Assembly: GCA_963832875.1 (NCBI GenBank)
Contig: CAWHWB010000004.1
Coordinates: 227,890-291,889, forward strand
Direction of reading: 5' to 3'
DNA: 64,000 bases
Origin: AP-15 sp963832875
GTDB taxonomy: Bacteria > Pseudomonadota > Alphaproteobacteria > ATCC43930 > CGMCC-115725
Each line of letters begins with the position of its first letter. Position 1 is the stretch's first letter. This document shows positions 39,184-51,605 of the stretch, piece after piece. Both the position numbers and the translations under genes were made by a program. The notes under the pieces are model-generated. The model did no database searches. It was not told the DNA's origin and saw nothing but the letters and a program-made list of their open reading frames with translations.

Positions 39184-39237
39184 AGTGCGCACATCGCCGC
39201 GAAAGAGTTGCCAATGCCGATCTCCCAAAGTGCGCAC
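39184..39237. promoter_or_regulatory. Two AGTGCGCAC boxes, possible operator pair
   Basis: AGTGCGCAC occurs at 39184-39192 and again at 39229-39237. Each contains the perfect palindrome GTGCGCAC. Start-to-start spacing is 45 bp, about four helical turns, which suits paired binding sites. They lie just upstream of the hairpin array. The binding protein is unknown. Confidence 0.35.
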
Positions 39238-39245
39238 AAGAAAAA

Positions 39246-39431
39246 TGGCCCCGGGGTTGCCGGGGCCAAGTTTGAACAGGGAGGCTTCACGTCTGGGAGA
39301 CGTAAGGGTCCAAAGACCCTCTTCCCGGGACTAAGTCCCGGGAACTCATCTTGGCGGAAGAACCGCCAAAAACTTCATGCGATGAACCATCGCGTGCTCG
39401 AAATATGAGCGGTTTGACGTGGTCCGACCAC
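39246..39431. other. Array of at least six different perfect hairpins, candidate structured RNA or DNA element
   Basis: Consecutive perfect inverted repeats are TGGCCCCGG/CCGGGGCCA (39246-39268), ACGTCT/AGACGT (39289-39303), AGGGTC/GACCCT (39305-39320), TTCCCGGGACT/AGTCCCGGGAA (39322-39344), TTGGCGG/CCGCCAA (39351-39369) and GCGATG/CATCGC (39379-39393). Weaker ones follow at 39396-39410 and 39419-39431. Loops are mostly 3-5 bases and every stem has a different sequence, so this is not a repeat array. No reading frame fits. It lies after the terminator of the plus-strand operon and downstream of LysR on the minus strand. Confidence 0.6.
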
Positions 39432-39517
39432 TGGGAATTTGTCCTGGCTCGTCTGCAAAAAGCGCAAGCCTCTGTTTTCCGCCAAGTTCGATTTGCGCCG
39501 GAGCGGATTCGCTAAGA

Positions 39518-40412
39518 TCATCCGAGCCGGGTCTCGGCCACCTTGCGCAGCAGAAAATCGCGGAACACGCTGATCCGCTTGGACGCTCGCAATTCCTCGG
39601 GGTAGACGAAATAGGCTTCGACCGGCGGTCCGGTCAGTTCGGGCAGCACGCGCACCAGATTCGGTCTGCTCGCTGGCGATGAAATCGGACATCGCGGCGA
39701 TGCCGAGGCCGCTGATCACCGCGCGCAGCATCGCATAGAAATTGTTGACCGCCAGGATCGGCCGCCGCTCCTGCCCAGGCTTGGCGCCGGCGTCGAGCAG
39801 CCAGTTGACGTTCTGCACCGGCGGGCGGGCATCCTCGCCGTAGACGATCAGCCGGTGCTTGTCGAGGTCCTCGGCTCGCTGCGGCATGCCGTGCTTTTTG
39901 ATGTAGTCGGGTGCGGCATAGACATGGCTCGGCACGCTGACCAGATGGCGCTGGATCAGATCCGGCTGCCGCGGCGGCGACATGCGGATCGCCACGTCGG
40001 CCTCGCGCATCGACAGGTCGAGCTCGGTGTCGTCAATCACCAACGTGACCTGGATATCAGGATAGAGATCGAGAAACTCGCGGATTCGCGGAGTGAGCCA
40101 GCTCGAGCCGAAGGCGACTGTCGTGGTAATCTTGAGTGGGCCCTTGGGCCGATCCTTCGATTCGGAGATCAGCCCTTCGGCCATCGACAATTTGGCGAAG
40201 ACCTCGCGCGCGGTGCGGAACAACAGCTCGCCCTGCTCGGTCAAGATCAGTCCGCGGGCGTGGCGGTGGAACAGCGGCACGCTGAGGCTCTCCTCGAGCG
40301 CGCTGATCTGACGGCTGACTGCCGATTGGCTGAGGTTCAGCGATTCGCCCGCATGGGTGAAGCTACCTGCCTCGGCGACCGCGTGGAAGACCCGCAACTT
40401 GTCCCAATCCAT
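39518..40412 (-). pseudogene. LysR-family transcriptional regulator, split by one extra base
   Basis: The frames together encode a roughly 298-residue LysR regulator. MDWDKLRVFHAVAEAGSF and NLSQSAVSRQISALEE form the winged helix-turn-helix. An effector domain follows (TTTVAFGSSWLTPRI, ELDLSMREADVAIRM). The frame is lost near 39650-39663 after SDFIASEQ. The other frame then gives LVRVLPELTGPP and a tail ending RISVFRDFLLRKVAETRLG before TGA at 39518. It starts 45 bp after the trxB stop on the same strand. As assembled, the C-terminus would be replaced by about 80 foreign residues. Confidence 0.8.
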
Positions 40413-40457
40413 CCCCATTCCCCCGACATCGGCATCGGAGCGGCGGGCGTCTGCCCG

Positions 40458-41429
40458 CTACTCGGCGGCCCGCATCGTCGTGGTTTCCTCCTGCGCTGCG
40501 AGAAACTTGTCCGCCTCGAGCGCGGCCATGCAGCCCATCCCGGCGGCGGTGACTGCCTGGCGAAAGATCTTGTCTTTGACATCGCCCGCGGCGAACACCC
40601 CAGGGATGCCGGTCGCGGTCGAATCGGGCCGCGCGACGATGTAGCCCTCGGGATCGAGCGAGAGCTGGCCCTCGACCAGGCCGGTCACCGGGGTGTGGCC
40701 GATCGCGACGAACACGCCGTCGCAGGGGTGGTCGAACAGCGCGCCCGTGCCCACGTCGCGCAACCGCACCCCGGTCACCTGCGGCGGTTCGGGCCGCCCG
40801 AGGATCTCCTCGACGACGGCGTCCCAGATGATGTCGATCTTGGGGTTGCGGAACAGCCGCTCCTGCAGGATCTTTTCGGCCCGGAGCGCATTGCGGCGAT
40901 GGACCAGCGTGACCCGGCGCGCATGGTTGGTCAGATAGAGCGCCTCCTCGACCGCGGTGTTGCCGCCGCCGACGACCACGACTTCCTTGCCGCGGAAGAA
41001 AAATCCGTCGCAGGTGGCGCAGGCCGAGACCCCGAAGCCGCGAAACATCTCCTCGCTCGGCAGGCCCAGCCAGCGCGCCTGGGCGCCGGTAGCGAGGATC
41101 ACGGCGTCGCCGACATAGATGTCGCCCGAATCGCCGGTCGCGACAAACGGGCGCCGCCCGAGATCGATCGATTCGATCAGGTCGACGATGATCCGCGTTC
41201 CGACATGCTCGGCCTGGAGCCGCATCTGCTCCATCAGCCACGGGCCCTGGATGATTTCGGCAAATCCCGGATAATTCTCGACATCCGTGGTGATCGTCAT
41301 CTGTCCGCCGGGCTGCATCCCGGTCACCAGCAATGGCTCGAGATTGGCGCGCGCGGCATAGATCGCCGCGGTGTAGCCGGCTGGCCCGGCGCCGACGATC
41401 AGGACTTTGCTGTGGTGGCGTTCGGACAT
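40458..41429 (-). CDS. trxB: Thioredoxin-disulfide reductase
   Basis: This 323-residue FAD/NADPH enzyme reduces thioredoxin. VLIVGAGPAGYTAAIYAAR binds FAD, the redox pair is Cys137 and Cys140 in SACATCDGFF, VVVVGGGNTAVEEALYL binds NADPH, and GVFAAGDVKDK is the final FAD motif. The ATG at 41429 fits the family's N-terminus; the open frame continues upstream without meaning. LysR follows on the same strand. Confidence 0.95.
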   Translation of the reverse strand: MSERHHSKVLIVGAGPAGYTAAIYAARANLEPLLVTGMQPGGQMTITTDVENYPGFAEIIQGPWLMEQMRLQAEHVGTRIIVDLIESIDLGRRPFVATGDSGDIYVGDAVILATGAQARWLGLPSEEMFRGFGVSACATCDGFFFRGKEVVVVGGGNTAVEEALYLTNHARRVTLVHRRNALRAEKILQERLFRNPKIDIIWDAVVEEILGRPEPPQVTGVRLRDVGTGALFDHPCDGVFVAIGHTPVTGLVEGQLSLDPEGYIVARPDSTATGIPGVFAAGDVKDKIFRQAVTAAGMGCMAALEADKFLAAQEETTTMRAAE

Positions 41430-41503
41430 GTCGCGAATTCCAGTCGCCCAAAGGCTTACTATATTATTTCGCCGGCCAGCAACTTTAAGGTATCGGCGGC
41501 GCG

Positions 41504-43432
41504 CTAAAATCCGAACATATGGTCGAAACTGAAGGCGCCGTCGGCGCCGAGCAGCCCGTGATAGCCGAACAGCCGGCAGGTCGGGTCGCGAACGACCGCG
41601 TAAGCGCCGGCGCCGGCTCGGGCACGCGAGGGCGCGTCGAACAGCGCGTGGTAATGCCACAGCCGCGAACCCGAGCATGGGATCGCGATATGCCTGCGAA
41701 CGATTTCGTGCCCGCCGCCCCCATAGAGGATAATTTCGGTGGCGCTCTCCGGCCGCCATGGCCGCGAGGCTGGGTAGATCAGGTGACAGATCGTGTCGTA
41801 GCCGTCCTCCCCGAGCCTCAGGAACAGCCGGGTCGAAAGCCCCGGCGGCCGTCCGCTGTAGGATTGCGGCTCGTCGCGATAAGTCAAAATGGTATTGAAC
41901 ACATGCGCGCCAAAGCTGGTTTCGGCGGCGTGGCCGGTCGCCTGATGCCGGTAGCGGAAGATCGCGTGCAGCCAACCGTCGGCCTCGCCCCCATCGGCAA
42001 AGTCGTAGACGAGCTCGACATGGCCATAGCCGTCGCCCAGCGCCTCGATGCCCGCTTCGCTATCGAGGTCGAGGGCAGTCGCATGCGCGCGCGACAAACG
42101 GCCGAAGGGATGACGCAATACCTCGTTTCCTTCCGGATCATAAACGATGGCGGCGATCGGCAGTTCGGACTGGCGGACGGCCATCGGCGTCGGCAGCACG
42201 AGGGTATGCCACAGCGCCCGCGGCAACACCGACGCCGGCAGCAGGTAGCCTTTGCCGAGCACGCCGCCGATCGAGGGCAGGCCGGGGTCGGGCCGCAGAT
42301 CGGCACGCTCGACGTTGACGTGGGCGATCCTGCGGCGCGCACGCTCGATCACTTCGTAGCGCGGGCGCACCATGTGCTTGCCGGCGTGCAGTTCGACCTG
42401 CGCCGGCCAGGCGAGATCGGGGAGCAGGGCGCCAACATCGACGGCCCGGCTGGCGAACGGGGCGATCGGCTCGGCGATCGGCGTGATCCGCTCGTCCCCC
42501 ATCCGATTGAGGCCGATTGCACCGGGTGGAATCGCGACCGGATGGCTGTTTTGCAGCCACAGCACAACTTGCTCGCCGGGGGCGGGTGCGGGCAGACCGG
42601 CATAGCGGTCGGCCGGCCAGGCGTTGGCGTCGTGCGTCGCCGACAGTGATCGATCGTCGCCCCCGGCGGTGTCGGCGCTGCCGTCGCCGAAGGTGTCGAG
42701 CGCGTATTTGACGATGTCGTGCCCGGCCGCTCCGACCACGTGCAGAAACAGCTGCCCGCAGAATTCGGGGAGGCGGAAGCGCGTGCGGATTTCGCGGCTG
42801 TCGAGAATGATGCTGCGAGCCGCCGGGCCGCAGCTCTCGCACCATTCGGCCAAGACCTCGCCATCGGCGTCGAACAGCGTCATCCAGCACTTGACCTGGC
42901 TGCCGCCATAGCTCGACCAGTAATTGGCGGTGGTGATCCGGGTGTGCAGACGATCGGTGTCGCGATAGAAGGCGAAGTTGGTCGCGAAGTTGAGCGGGTC
43001 GAGATAGACGCGCCGGTTGGTCAGACGATCGGGTGGAATGCGCATCGCATCGAGACTGAAAACCCGCGCACCCTCGGGCACATACGGTCCGAGTTGCGCA
43101 ACAATTCGCTCGGCGTCAAAGGCGGCGACGAAGACCGAGCGCACGTCGGATCCGGCGAGCTCGGTCACCAGCTGCGCCGTGCGGTCGAGCAGCCGAGTGC
43201 CGAACCGCTCCACCTGCTGGACATAGATGCCGGCGATGTCGGCCGCGGCGAGCGCGAACAGCTCGGCAAAAGGCGAGGCGGCGCCGTACGGATCGACGAT
43301 CGCAACCGGTCCATTGGCGGCCAGCGCCGCGAGCAGCGCGCAGGCCGGCGGCGCGGCACGCGGATGGGTTAGCGCCTTGTAAAGGGTGTTGCCCCCGGTG
43401 ACGTTGTCAAACGTCTCGATCCGCAGCGCCAT
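41504..43432 (-). CDS. Uncharacterised 642-residue protein
   Basis: I cannot assign this protein to a characterised family. It begins MALRIETFDNVTGGNTLYKA and continues with an alpha/beta region rich in small residues (GPVAIVDPYGAASPFAELF, SVFVAAFDAERIVAQLG). The central and C-terminal parts look all-beta and repetitive in style (YWSSYGGSQVKCWMTLFD, RYRHQATGHAAETSFGAHVFNT). No signal peptide, membrane segment or obvious catalytic motif is visible. Its start overlaps the end of the PAP2 gene by 26 bp, so it probably belongs to the ELM1-PAP2 operon. A role in envelope or surface-polymer metabolism is only a contextual guess. Confidence 0.75.
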   Translation of the reverse strand: MALRIETFDNVTGGNTLYKALTHPRAAPPACALLAALAANGPVAIVDPYGAASPFAELFALAAADIAGIYVQQVERFGTRLLDRTAQLVTELAGSDVRSVFVAAFDAERIVAQLGPYVPEGARVFSLDAMRIPPDRLTNRRVYLDPLNFATNFAFYRDTDRLHTRITTANYWSSYGGSQVKCWMTLFDADGEVLAEWCESCGPAARSIILDSREIRTRFRLPEFCGQLFLHVVGAAGHDIVKYALDTFGDGSADTAGGDDRSLSATHDANAWPADRYAGLPAPAPGEQVVLWLQNSHPVAIPPGAIGLNRMGDERITPIAEPIAPFASRAVDVGALLPDLAWPAQVELHAGKHMVRPRYEVIERARRRIAHVNVERADLRPDPGLPSIGGVLGKGYLLPASVLPRALWHTLVLPTPMAVRQSELPIAAIVYDPEGNEVLRHPFGRLSRAHATALDLDSEAGIEALGDGYGHVELVYDFADGGEADGWLHAIFRYRHQATGHAAETSFGAHVFNTILTYRDEPQSYSGRPPGLSTRLFLRLGEDGYDTICHLIYPASRPWRPESATEIILYGGGGHEIVRRHIAIPCSGSRLWHYHALFDAPSRARAGAGAYAVVRDPTCRLFGYHGLLGADGAFSFDHMFGF

Positions 43433-44966
43433 GATGCCGAGCCGATACTACACGCCCTGCCCGGGGCGCAAGCGGACGTCCCGCGCGCTCCCGCCGTCGC
43501 CCGAGCCGGCCGGCCAACATCGCGGCGGCGCGCCGGCAGGGCCAGGGCGGCATTTGGCCGGCCTCGATCCTGACGCGGTGGGAAGGCGACAAATCAATGC
43601 CGGCCCGCTCGAACACCACGGCCACATACCAGGTGGCCAGAACCGCGACCAGCGCCCCGGCCATCACGTCGCTCGGAAAATGCTGACCGGCCACGACCCG
43701 GCTTCCGGCCACGATCGCCGCCGTCAGGATGTAGAACAGCACATGCCGCGGCCACAACCACCAGAGCGCGGTCACCAGGGCGACGAAGGTGGCGGTATGG
43801 CCGGACGGAAACGACCAGTGGTCGGGGTGCCAGGCAAGCCAGCTGAAGCCGTACAGATGCGCGCTGAAGAGCAGCTTTGGGCGCAGCCGGCCAAAGCCGA
43901 TCTTCATCATGTCCACAGTCAGGCCCGAAACCGCGATCGACACGAACAAAAAGGCCGGAATCGCCGACAGCGCGCGCATTGTCGGGGCAAGTTGGCGCAA
44001 TCGCGGAGCCGCACCGCCCCAATGCAGCCCGGCAAAGGCGAGCGCGAACAGGACGAGCCAACCCCAGCCCTCGCCGAGTTGCCCGGTCAGATCGAACAGC
44101 GCGTGAAGATCGGGACCCTGGGAATGCAGGTAGAGCGCGAGCGGCTGGTCGACGAACTCAATCGAAACCACGACGAGGATGGTGGTGGCCGCCACCGCCG
44201 CGCCGATGCGCGCCGAGGGCGACGGCCAGCTTCGGCATGCCAAGCGCCATGCCGACGTCGCGTCCTGCCGGGCCCGGCGATAGAAGCGCCGCAGCGGCGG
44301 CGCCGCGAGGCCATCCCGCTCGACGATCCACCAGTAGGAGAGCGCCGTGGTGCCGAACACCAGCAGACCGGCCCAGACGACATCTGACAGAAAATGGCCG
44401 CCCTGGGCGATCCGGACGAGGCCGACCAGGCCGCCAAACGCGAATGTTCCGCCAATCGCCCGCCGCCGCGATGCTCCGGGCGGCATCAGGAAGGCGAAGG
44501 CGACCAGCGAAAAGCCGAGCGCGGCATGCCCGGAGACGAACGAGCAGTTGGTCGCGCATTGGGTCGCCGGCAACGGCGCCGGGGTGAAACGGTGCGACCC
44601 GCCGAATTCCTCGACCTGCACCGGCCGGGCGCGCCCCCAATGATCTTTCAGCACGGTGTTGGCCAGCAATCCGGGACCGAGTGCCGTCGAGAGTGCGACG
44701 AACAGCAGCGCCTTGCGATCGAGCCGCCACAGCGGCCTTCCGCTCAGAAACAGCCAGGCCCCCCCGCCGGCGACGACCAGCGCGATGCCCCAGGCAATCC
44801 AAGGGATCGCATGAAAGATCAAGACGACCGGCGGCCAATGCGCCAGAACGAAGCCGCGCCCGGGCGCATAAAACAGGCTGCTCACCAAAAGATCGGTCCG
44901 GGGCAGCAGCAAGAACAGCGCCAGCGCCGCAGCCACCAGCCCGGCATAGATCGCCGCGCCCGTCAT
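43407..44966 (-). CDS. Membrane phosphatase with two tandem PAP2 domains
   Basis: This 519-residue inner-membrane protein has two complete PAP2 catalytic sets. Domain 1 has Lys107/Arg114-Pro115, SGH at 145-147 and Arg185..His191..Asp195. Domain 2 has Lys355/Arg362-Pro363, PSGH at 387-390 and Ser422-Arg423..His429..Asp433. PAP2 enzymes remove phosphate from lipids such as lipid A, undecaprenyl or phosphatidyl phosphates. Each domain alone equals a usual PAP2 protein, so this is a fusion. The linker (about 232-252) reads oddly, with Trp and Cys, so two separate genes joined by indels cannot be ruled out. Its ATG overlaps the ELM1-like stop (ATGA). Confidence 0.8.
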   Translation of the reverse strand: MTGAAIYAGLVAAALALFLLLPRTDLLVSSLFYAPGRGFVLAHWPPVVLIFHAIPWIAWGIALVVAGGGAWLFLSGRPLWRLDRKALLFVALSTALGPGLLANTVLKDHWGRARPVQVEEFGGSHRFTPAPLPATQCATNCSFVSGHAALGFSLVAFAFLMPPGASRRRAIGGTFAFGGLVGLVRIAQGGHFLSDVVWAGLLVFGTTALSYWWIVERDGLAAPPLRRFYRRARQDATSAWRLACRSWPSPSARIGAAVAATTILVVVSIEFVDQPLALYLHSQGPDLHALFDLTGQLGEGWGWLVLFALAFAGLHWGGAAPRLRQLAPTMRALSAIPAFLFVSIAVSGLTVDMMKIGFGRLRPKLLFSAHLYGFSWLAWHPDHWSFPSGHTATFVALVTALWWLWPRHVLFYILTAAIVAGSRVVAGQHFPSDVMAGALVAVLATWYVAVVFERAGIDLSPSHRVRIEAGQMPPWPCRRAAAMLAGRLGRRRERAGRPLAPRAGRVVSARHHGAADRDV

Positions 44967-45935
44967 GCGCGCTCCCTGCGGCCGCATCGGCTTAGAACCA
45001 GCGCTCGCAAGGCCGCAGCGGCGCGCGCCGTGTCGTCCGGCGCCGGATAGGACCATTCTTCGAACTCGGCCGCAGAACGGGCGGGTGATGCCGGCATTCT
45101 GCATGATTTGGTGAAAGCGGGCGAATTTGAGGTTGCCGCCATCGAGGCCGAGAATGTGGACGGGCTTGCCGGTGGCCGCGGCCTCGCTGATCATCGACAC
45201 CGAATCGGCGGTCACCAGAAAGGCGTCGGCGAGCGCGAGATAGGCGAAGTACGGGTTTTCCGAGACCCCGTCCCAGATCGCCGCGGACAGACGCGCGAGG
45301 CGCTGTTGCAGCAGCGCGAGCCCGCGCGCCCCGGTTCTCCGTGACGGCGTCACCAGGGCCGAGCCGCCGCGCTCGCGCAGCAACGCCGCGACCGCCTCGG
45401 CGATTTCGCCAAGCCGGCGGAGAGTCAGCCGGTAAGCCTTGTTGCTGCCGCCGATCAACACCGCGAGGACCGGCCGCGGCATCGCCGCGAGGTCGGGAAA
45501 GCGCCCGCGCTCGACCGCCAGCCTGGCTGGTGTCACGCGATGGACGGCACCGCGCGTCACCACCACCCGTGGCCCTCGGAAGCGGTCGTGCTCGGGCACG
45601 ATGGCGAGGTCGAATTCGTTGCGTCCAACACCGGGGTCCTGAATCAGCGTCGCCAGCGTCTGTCCGCCGCTCGCGCGCCGGATCGCCAGCGCCGGCATCG
45701 CCGCGTTGCGCCCACACGCGATCACGAAGTCGGGCCAGGGCGGTTCGAGCCGGGCGCCGCCCGCGGCACCGAGCGGGGCGGGCCACAGCAGCGGCGGCAG
45801 ACAGCTCCACGGAAACCGGATATCGAGCCGCTTTTCGACAAAGGCGAGACCGCTCGCTTCGGCCAGGCCCAACGCCTGGCTCGACATCCCCGCTTTGCCG
45901 TCGTGCAAGACCCAGCCGATCGGATCGGACACCAT
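44963..45935 (-). pseudogene. ELM1-like (DUF1022) protein, split near its 3' end by one extra base
   Basis: The roughly 323-residue product resembles the bacterial ELM1-like family, which has a glycosyltransferase-B-like fold. WVLHDGKAGMSSQALGLAEA opens it, with LIQDPGVGRNEFDLAIVPEHD, VLIGGSNKAYRLT and FLVTADSVSMISEAAATGKPV following. The frame breaks near 45068, where GGCCGAGTTCGAAGAATGG has one base too many. Corrected, it reads FEEWSYPAPDDTARAA and stops at TGA overlapping the PAP2 start. Uncorrected, it reads straight into the PAP2 gene as one long frame. Biochemical function of the bacterial family is not established; an envelope-glycan role is inferred. Confidence 0.75.
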
Positions 45936-46061
45936 CGGCCGGGTTTACGGAAATGACCCGGTCTCGGCAAGGCACGACACAGGTGCGCCGGGTCCAGCGG
46001 CAACAAAATTGCGCCCTCGACCGACCCTTTCTATTATCCGGCAAGCGACGGGAGGGATCGG

Positions 46062-46571
46062 ATGCGGCGGATAAGGCTGGACCGGATCGACCGCCGGATC
46101 TTGCGCAGCCTGCAAGCGGAGGGGCGGATGACCAATGTCGAGCTCGCCCGCCGCGCCGGCATTTCGGCGCCGCCCTGCCTGCGCCGGGTACGCGCCCTTG
46201 AAGAGGCCGGCATTATCCGCGGCTATCACGCCGATCTGGCGCCCGACGCGCTCGGCTATGGGATCACGGTGTTCGCCCAGGTCGGGCTGGCGAGCCAGGC
46301 GGAGGCGGACCTGCAGGCATTCGAGCAGCTGGTCGCGACCTGGCCCGAGGTGCGCGAGGCGCATATGCTGACCGGCGAGGCCGATTTCCTCCTAAAGATC
46401 GTCGCCGCCGATTGGGACAGCTATCAACGGTTCCTCAGTGCCAAGCTGACCTCGGCGCCCAATGTCAGCCACGTCAAATCGGCGCTGACCTTGCGCGTGT
46501 CGAAGGACGAGCCCGGTATCCCGATCGCCGACGACCCGGCCGCCGCCGCCCCTGAAAATGCCCTGAGCTGA
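46062..46571 (+). CDS. Lrp/AsnC family transcriptional regulator
   Basis: This 169-residue regulator has an N-terminal helix-turn-helix (LDRIDRRILRSLQAEGRMTNVELARRAG, ISAPPCLRRVRALEEAGII) and a C-terminal RAM ligand domain (ITVFAQVGL, VREAHMLTGEADFLLKIVA). The family senses amino acids and controls transport or metabolism genes as an octamer. It lies 14 bp upstream of nhaA and might be co-transcribed with it. A C-terminal Ala/Pro tail follows the domain. Confidence 0.9.
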   Translation: MRRIRLDRIDRRILRSLQAEGRMTNVELARRAGISAPPCLRRVRALEEAGIIRGYHADLAPDALGYGITVFAQVGLASQAEADLQAFEQLVATWPEVREAHMLTGEADFLLKIVAADWDSYQRFLSAKLTSAPNVSHVKSALTLRVSKDEPGIPIADDPAAAAPENALS

Positions 46572-46585
46572 CCGGCCGGCGGTCC

Positions 46586-47800
46586 GTGCCCACCGGTAAG
46601 CCATCCTCACTGTCGCGGCTGCAACAATTCCTCAAGCTCGAATCGGCTGGGGGAATTGCACTGTGCGCCGCCGCCGCCCTTGCCCTGATCTTGGCGAACT
46701 CGCCGCTCGGTGCGCTCTACACCCGGCTGTTGGACACCCCATTGGCGGTTCAGATCGACGGCCTGATCCTCAAAAAGCCGCTGCTCCTATGGATCGACGA
46801 CGGGCTGATGGCGGTGTTTTTCATGCTCGTCGGGCTCGAGATCAAACGCGAGCTTCTCGAAGGCGGGTTGTCGCGCCGGTCCGACGCCATATTGCCGGCG
46901 CTCGCGGCACTGGGCGGGATGATCGCCCCGGCGCTGATCTATGCGTCTTGCAATTGGGGCGATGCCGCGGCGCTGCGCGGCTGGGCGATCCCGACCGCGA
47001 CCGATATCGCTTTTGCGCTGGGGGTATTGGCGTTGCTGGGACCGCGGGTCCCGGCGTCGCTCAAGCTCTTCCTGCTCGCCGTCGCGATCATCGACGATCT
47101 CGGCGCCATCGTGATCATCGCGCTGTTCTACACGGCCGAGCTGTCGGTTACCGCTCTGGCGCTCGGCGCGGTCGGGGTCGGCGTGCTGCTGGCGCTCAAC
47201 CTGGCCGGAGTGAGCCGGCGGGCTCCTTACCTGCTGGCTGGGGTCTTCTTGTGGGTCTGTGTTCTGAAATCGGGCGTCCATGCGACGGTCGCAGGAGTTA
47301 TCGTCGGTTTGGCCATCCCGTTGCGGGCCGGTGGCGACGCCTCGCCGCTGGCCGACCTCGAGCACGATCTGCATCCCTGGGTGGCCTTTGGCGTGCTGCC
47401 GCTCTTTGCCTTCGCTAACGCCGGCGTGCGGCTTGCCGGCATGAGTGCCGCGGTCTTGCTCGACCCGATCCAATTGGGCGTGGCGCTCGGCCTGTTTTTC
47501 GGCAAGCAGATCGGCGTTGCCGGATTGATTTGGCTGGCCGTGCGCTGCGGCCTGGGCGCGCTTCCCGAAGGAGCCGGTTGGCGGCAGATGTACGGTCTGG
47601 CTCTGTTGACCGGCATCGGCTTTACGATGAGCCTCTTTATCGGCACCCTCGCCTTTCCAGCCGTAGGTTACGACGTCGACGTCCGGACCGCAGTCCTCCT
47701 CGCCTCGTTGTTTTCGGGGGTTTGCGGCTATCTCGTCCTGCGCTCTGCGCCGCGCGCCGGTCAGCCAAGATCGACTGTCAGCCGAAGTCTACAGTCATGA
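46586..47800 (+). CDS. nhaA: Na+/H+ antiporter NhaA
   Basis: This 404-residue inner-membrane antiporter exports Na+ in exchange for H+. It has LKLESAGGIALCAAAALALILAN at the N-terminus, the ion-binding Asp pair in AIIDDLGAIVIIALFY, ATDIAFALGVLALLG, and TGIGFTMSLFIGTLAF near the end. About twelve membrane segments are visible. The start is GTG 46586, 14 bp after the regulator's stop, with no strong ribosome site. Its 3' end overlaps convergent greA by 23 bp. Confidence 0.93.
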   Translation: MPTGKPSSLSRLQQFLKLESAGGIALCAAAALALILANSPLGALYTRLLDTPLAVQIDGLILKKPLLLWIDDGLMAVFFMLVGLEIKRELLEGGLSRRSDAILPALAALGGMIAPALIYASCNWGDAAALRGWAIPTATDIAFALGVLALLGPRVPASLKLFLLAVAIIDDLGAIVIIALFYTAELSVTALALGAVGVGVLLALNLAGVSRRAPYLLAGVFLWVCVLKSGVHATVAGVIVGLAIPLRAGGDASPLADLEHDLHPWVAFGVLPLFAFANAGVRLAGMSAAVLLDPIQLGVALGLFFGKQIGVAGLIWLAVRCGLGALPEGAGWRQMYGLALLTGIGFTMSLFIGTLAFPAVGYDVDVRTAVLLASLFSGVCGYLVLRSAPRAGQPRSTVSRSLQS

Positions 47801-48251
47801 CCTCGTAGGATTTGGCGCCGCGCGGGGTGGCGACCTCGACGCTGTCGCCCTTGCCCTTGCCGATCAGCGCGCGGGCGAGCGGCGAGGTCACCGACAGCCG
47901 GCCGCGGCTGACGTCGGCCTCGTCCTCGCCGACGATCAGAAAGGTCTGCTCCTCCTCGCTCTCTTCGTCGGCGAGAGTGACCCGCGCGCCGAATTTGATC
48001 ACCGAGCCCGACAGCTTGGACACGTCGATGACCTCGGCGCGCGCAACCTTGTCTTCGAGCTCCATGACCCGGCCTTCGATAAAGCTCTGACGGTCGCGGG
48101 CCGCGTGGTATTCGGCGTTCTCGGCGAGATCGCCGTGCTCGCGAGCCTCGGCGATGGCCCGGATGATCGCCGGCCGTTCGACGGATTTCAGCTGCTTCAG
48201 CTCTTCGCGGAGCCGATTGTAGCCATCGGCCGTCATCGGAATCTTGTTCAT
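47778..48251 (-). CDS. greA: Transcription elongation factor GreA
   Basis: This 157-residue factor restarts backtracked RNA polymerase by stimulating transcript cleavage. The coiled coil carries AIAEAREHGDLAENAEYHAARD with the acidic tip, and the C-terminal FKBP-like domain contains SPLARALIGKGKGD and the usual VEV strand. It lies 58 bp after carB on the same strand, a conserved neighbourhood in alphaproteobacteria. Confidence 0.96.
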   Translation of the reverse strand: MNKIPMTADGYNRLREELKQLKSVERPAIIRAIAEAREHGDLAENAEYHAARDRQSFIEGRVMELEDKVARAEVIDVSKLSGSVIKFGARVTLADEESEEEQTFLIVGEDEADVSRGRLSVTSPLARALIGKGKGDSVEVATPRGAKSYEVMTVDFG

Positions 48252-48308
48252 CGAAGACGGTTTCGCATCCAGTTGTCGAATGCGGCAAAGCGCGCCGCTG
48301 CAAGGCCA

Positions 48309-51593
<3,285 letters not shown>

Positions 51594-51605
51594 GATTTCT
51601 ACCAA

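Noticed and set aside
39246..39431. CRISPR array
   Set aside because: There is no repeated unit. Every hairpin has its own sequence and spacing, and no cas gene is present.
43407..45935. One 842-residue ELM1-PAP2-PAP2 fusion protein
   Set aside because: The single frame arises because an extra base near 45068 merges the ELM1-like gene with the PAP2 gene. The other frame ends at a TGA that overlaps a natural ATG start, the usual operon layout.
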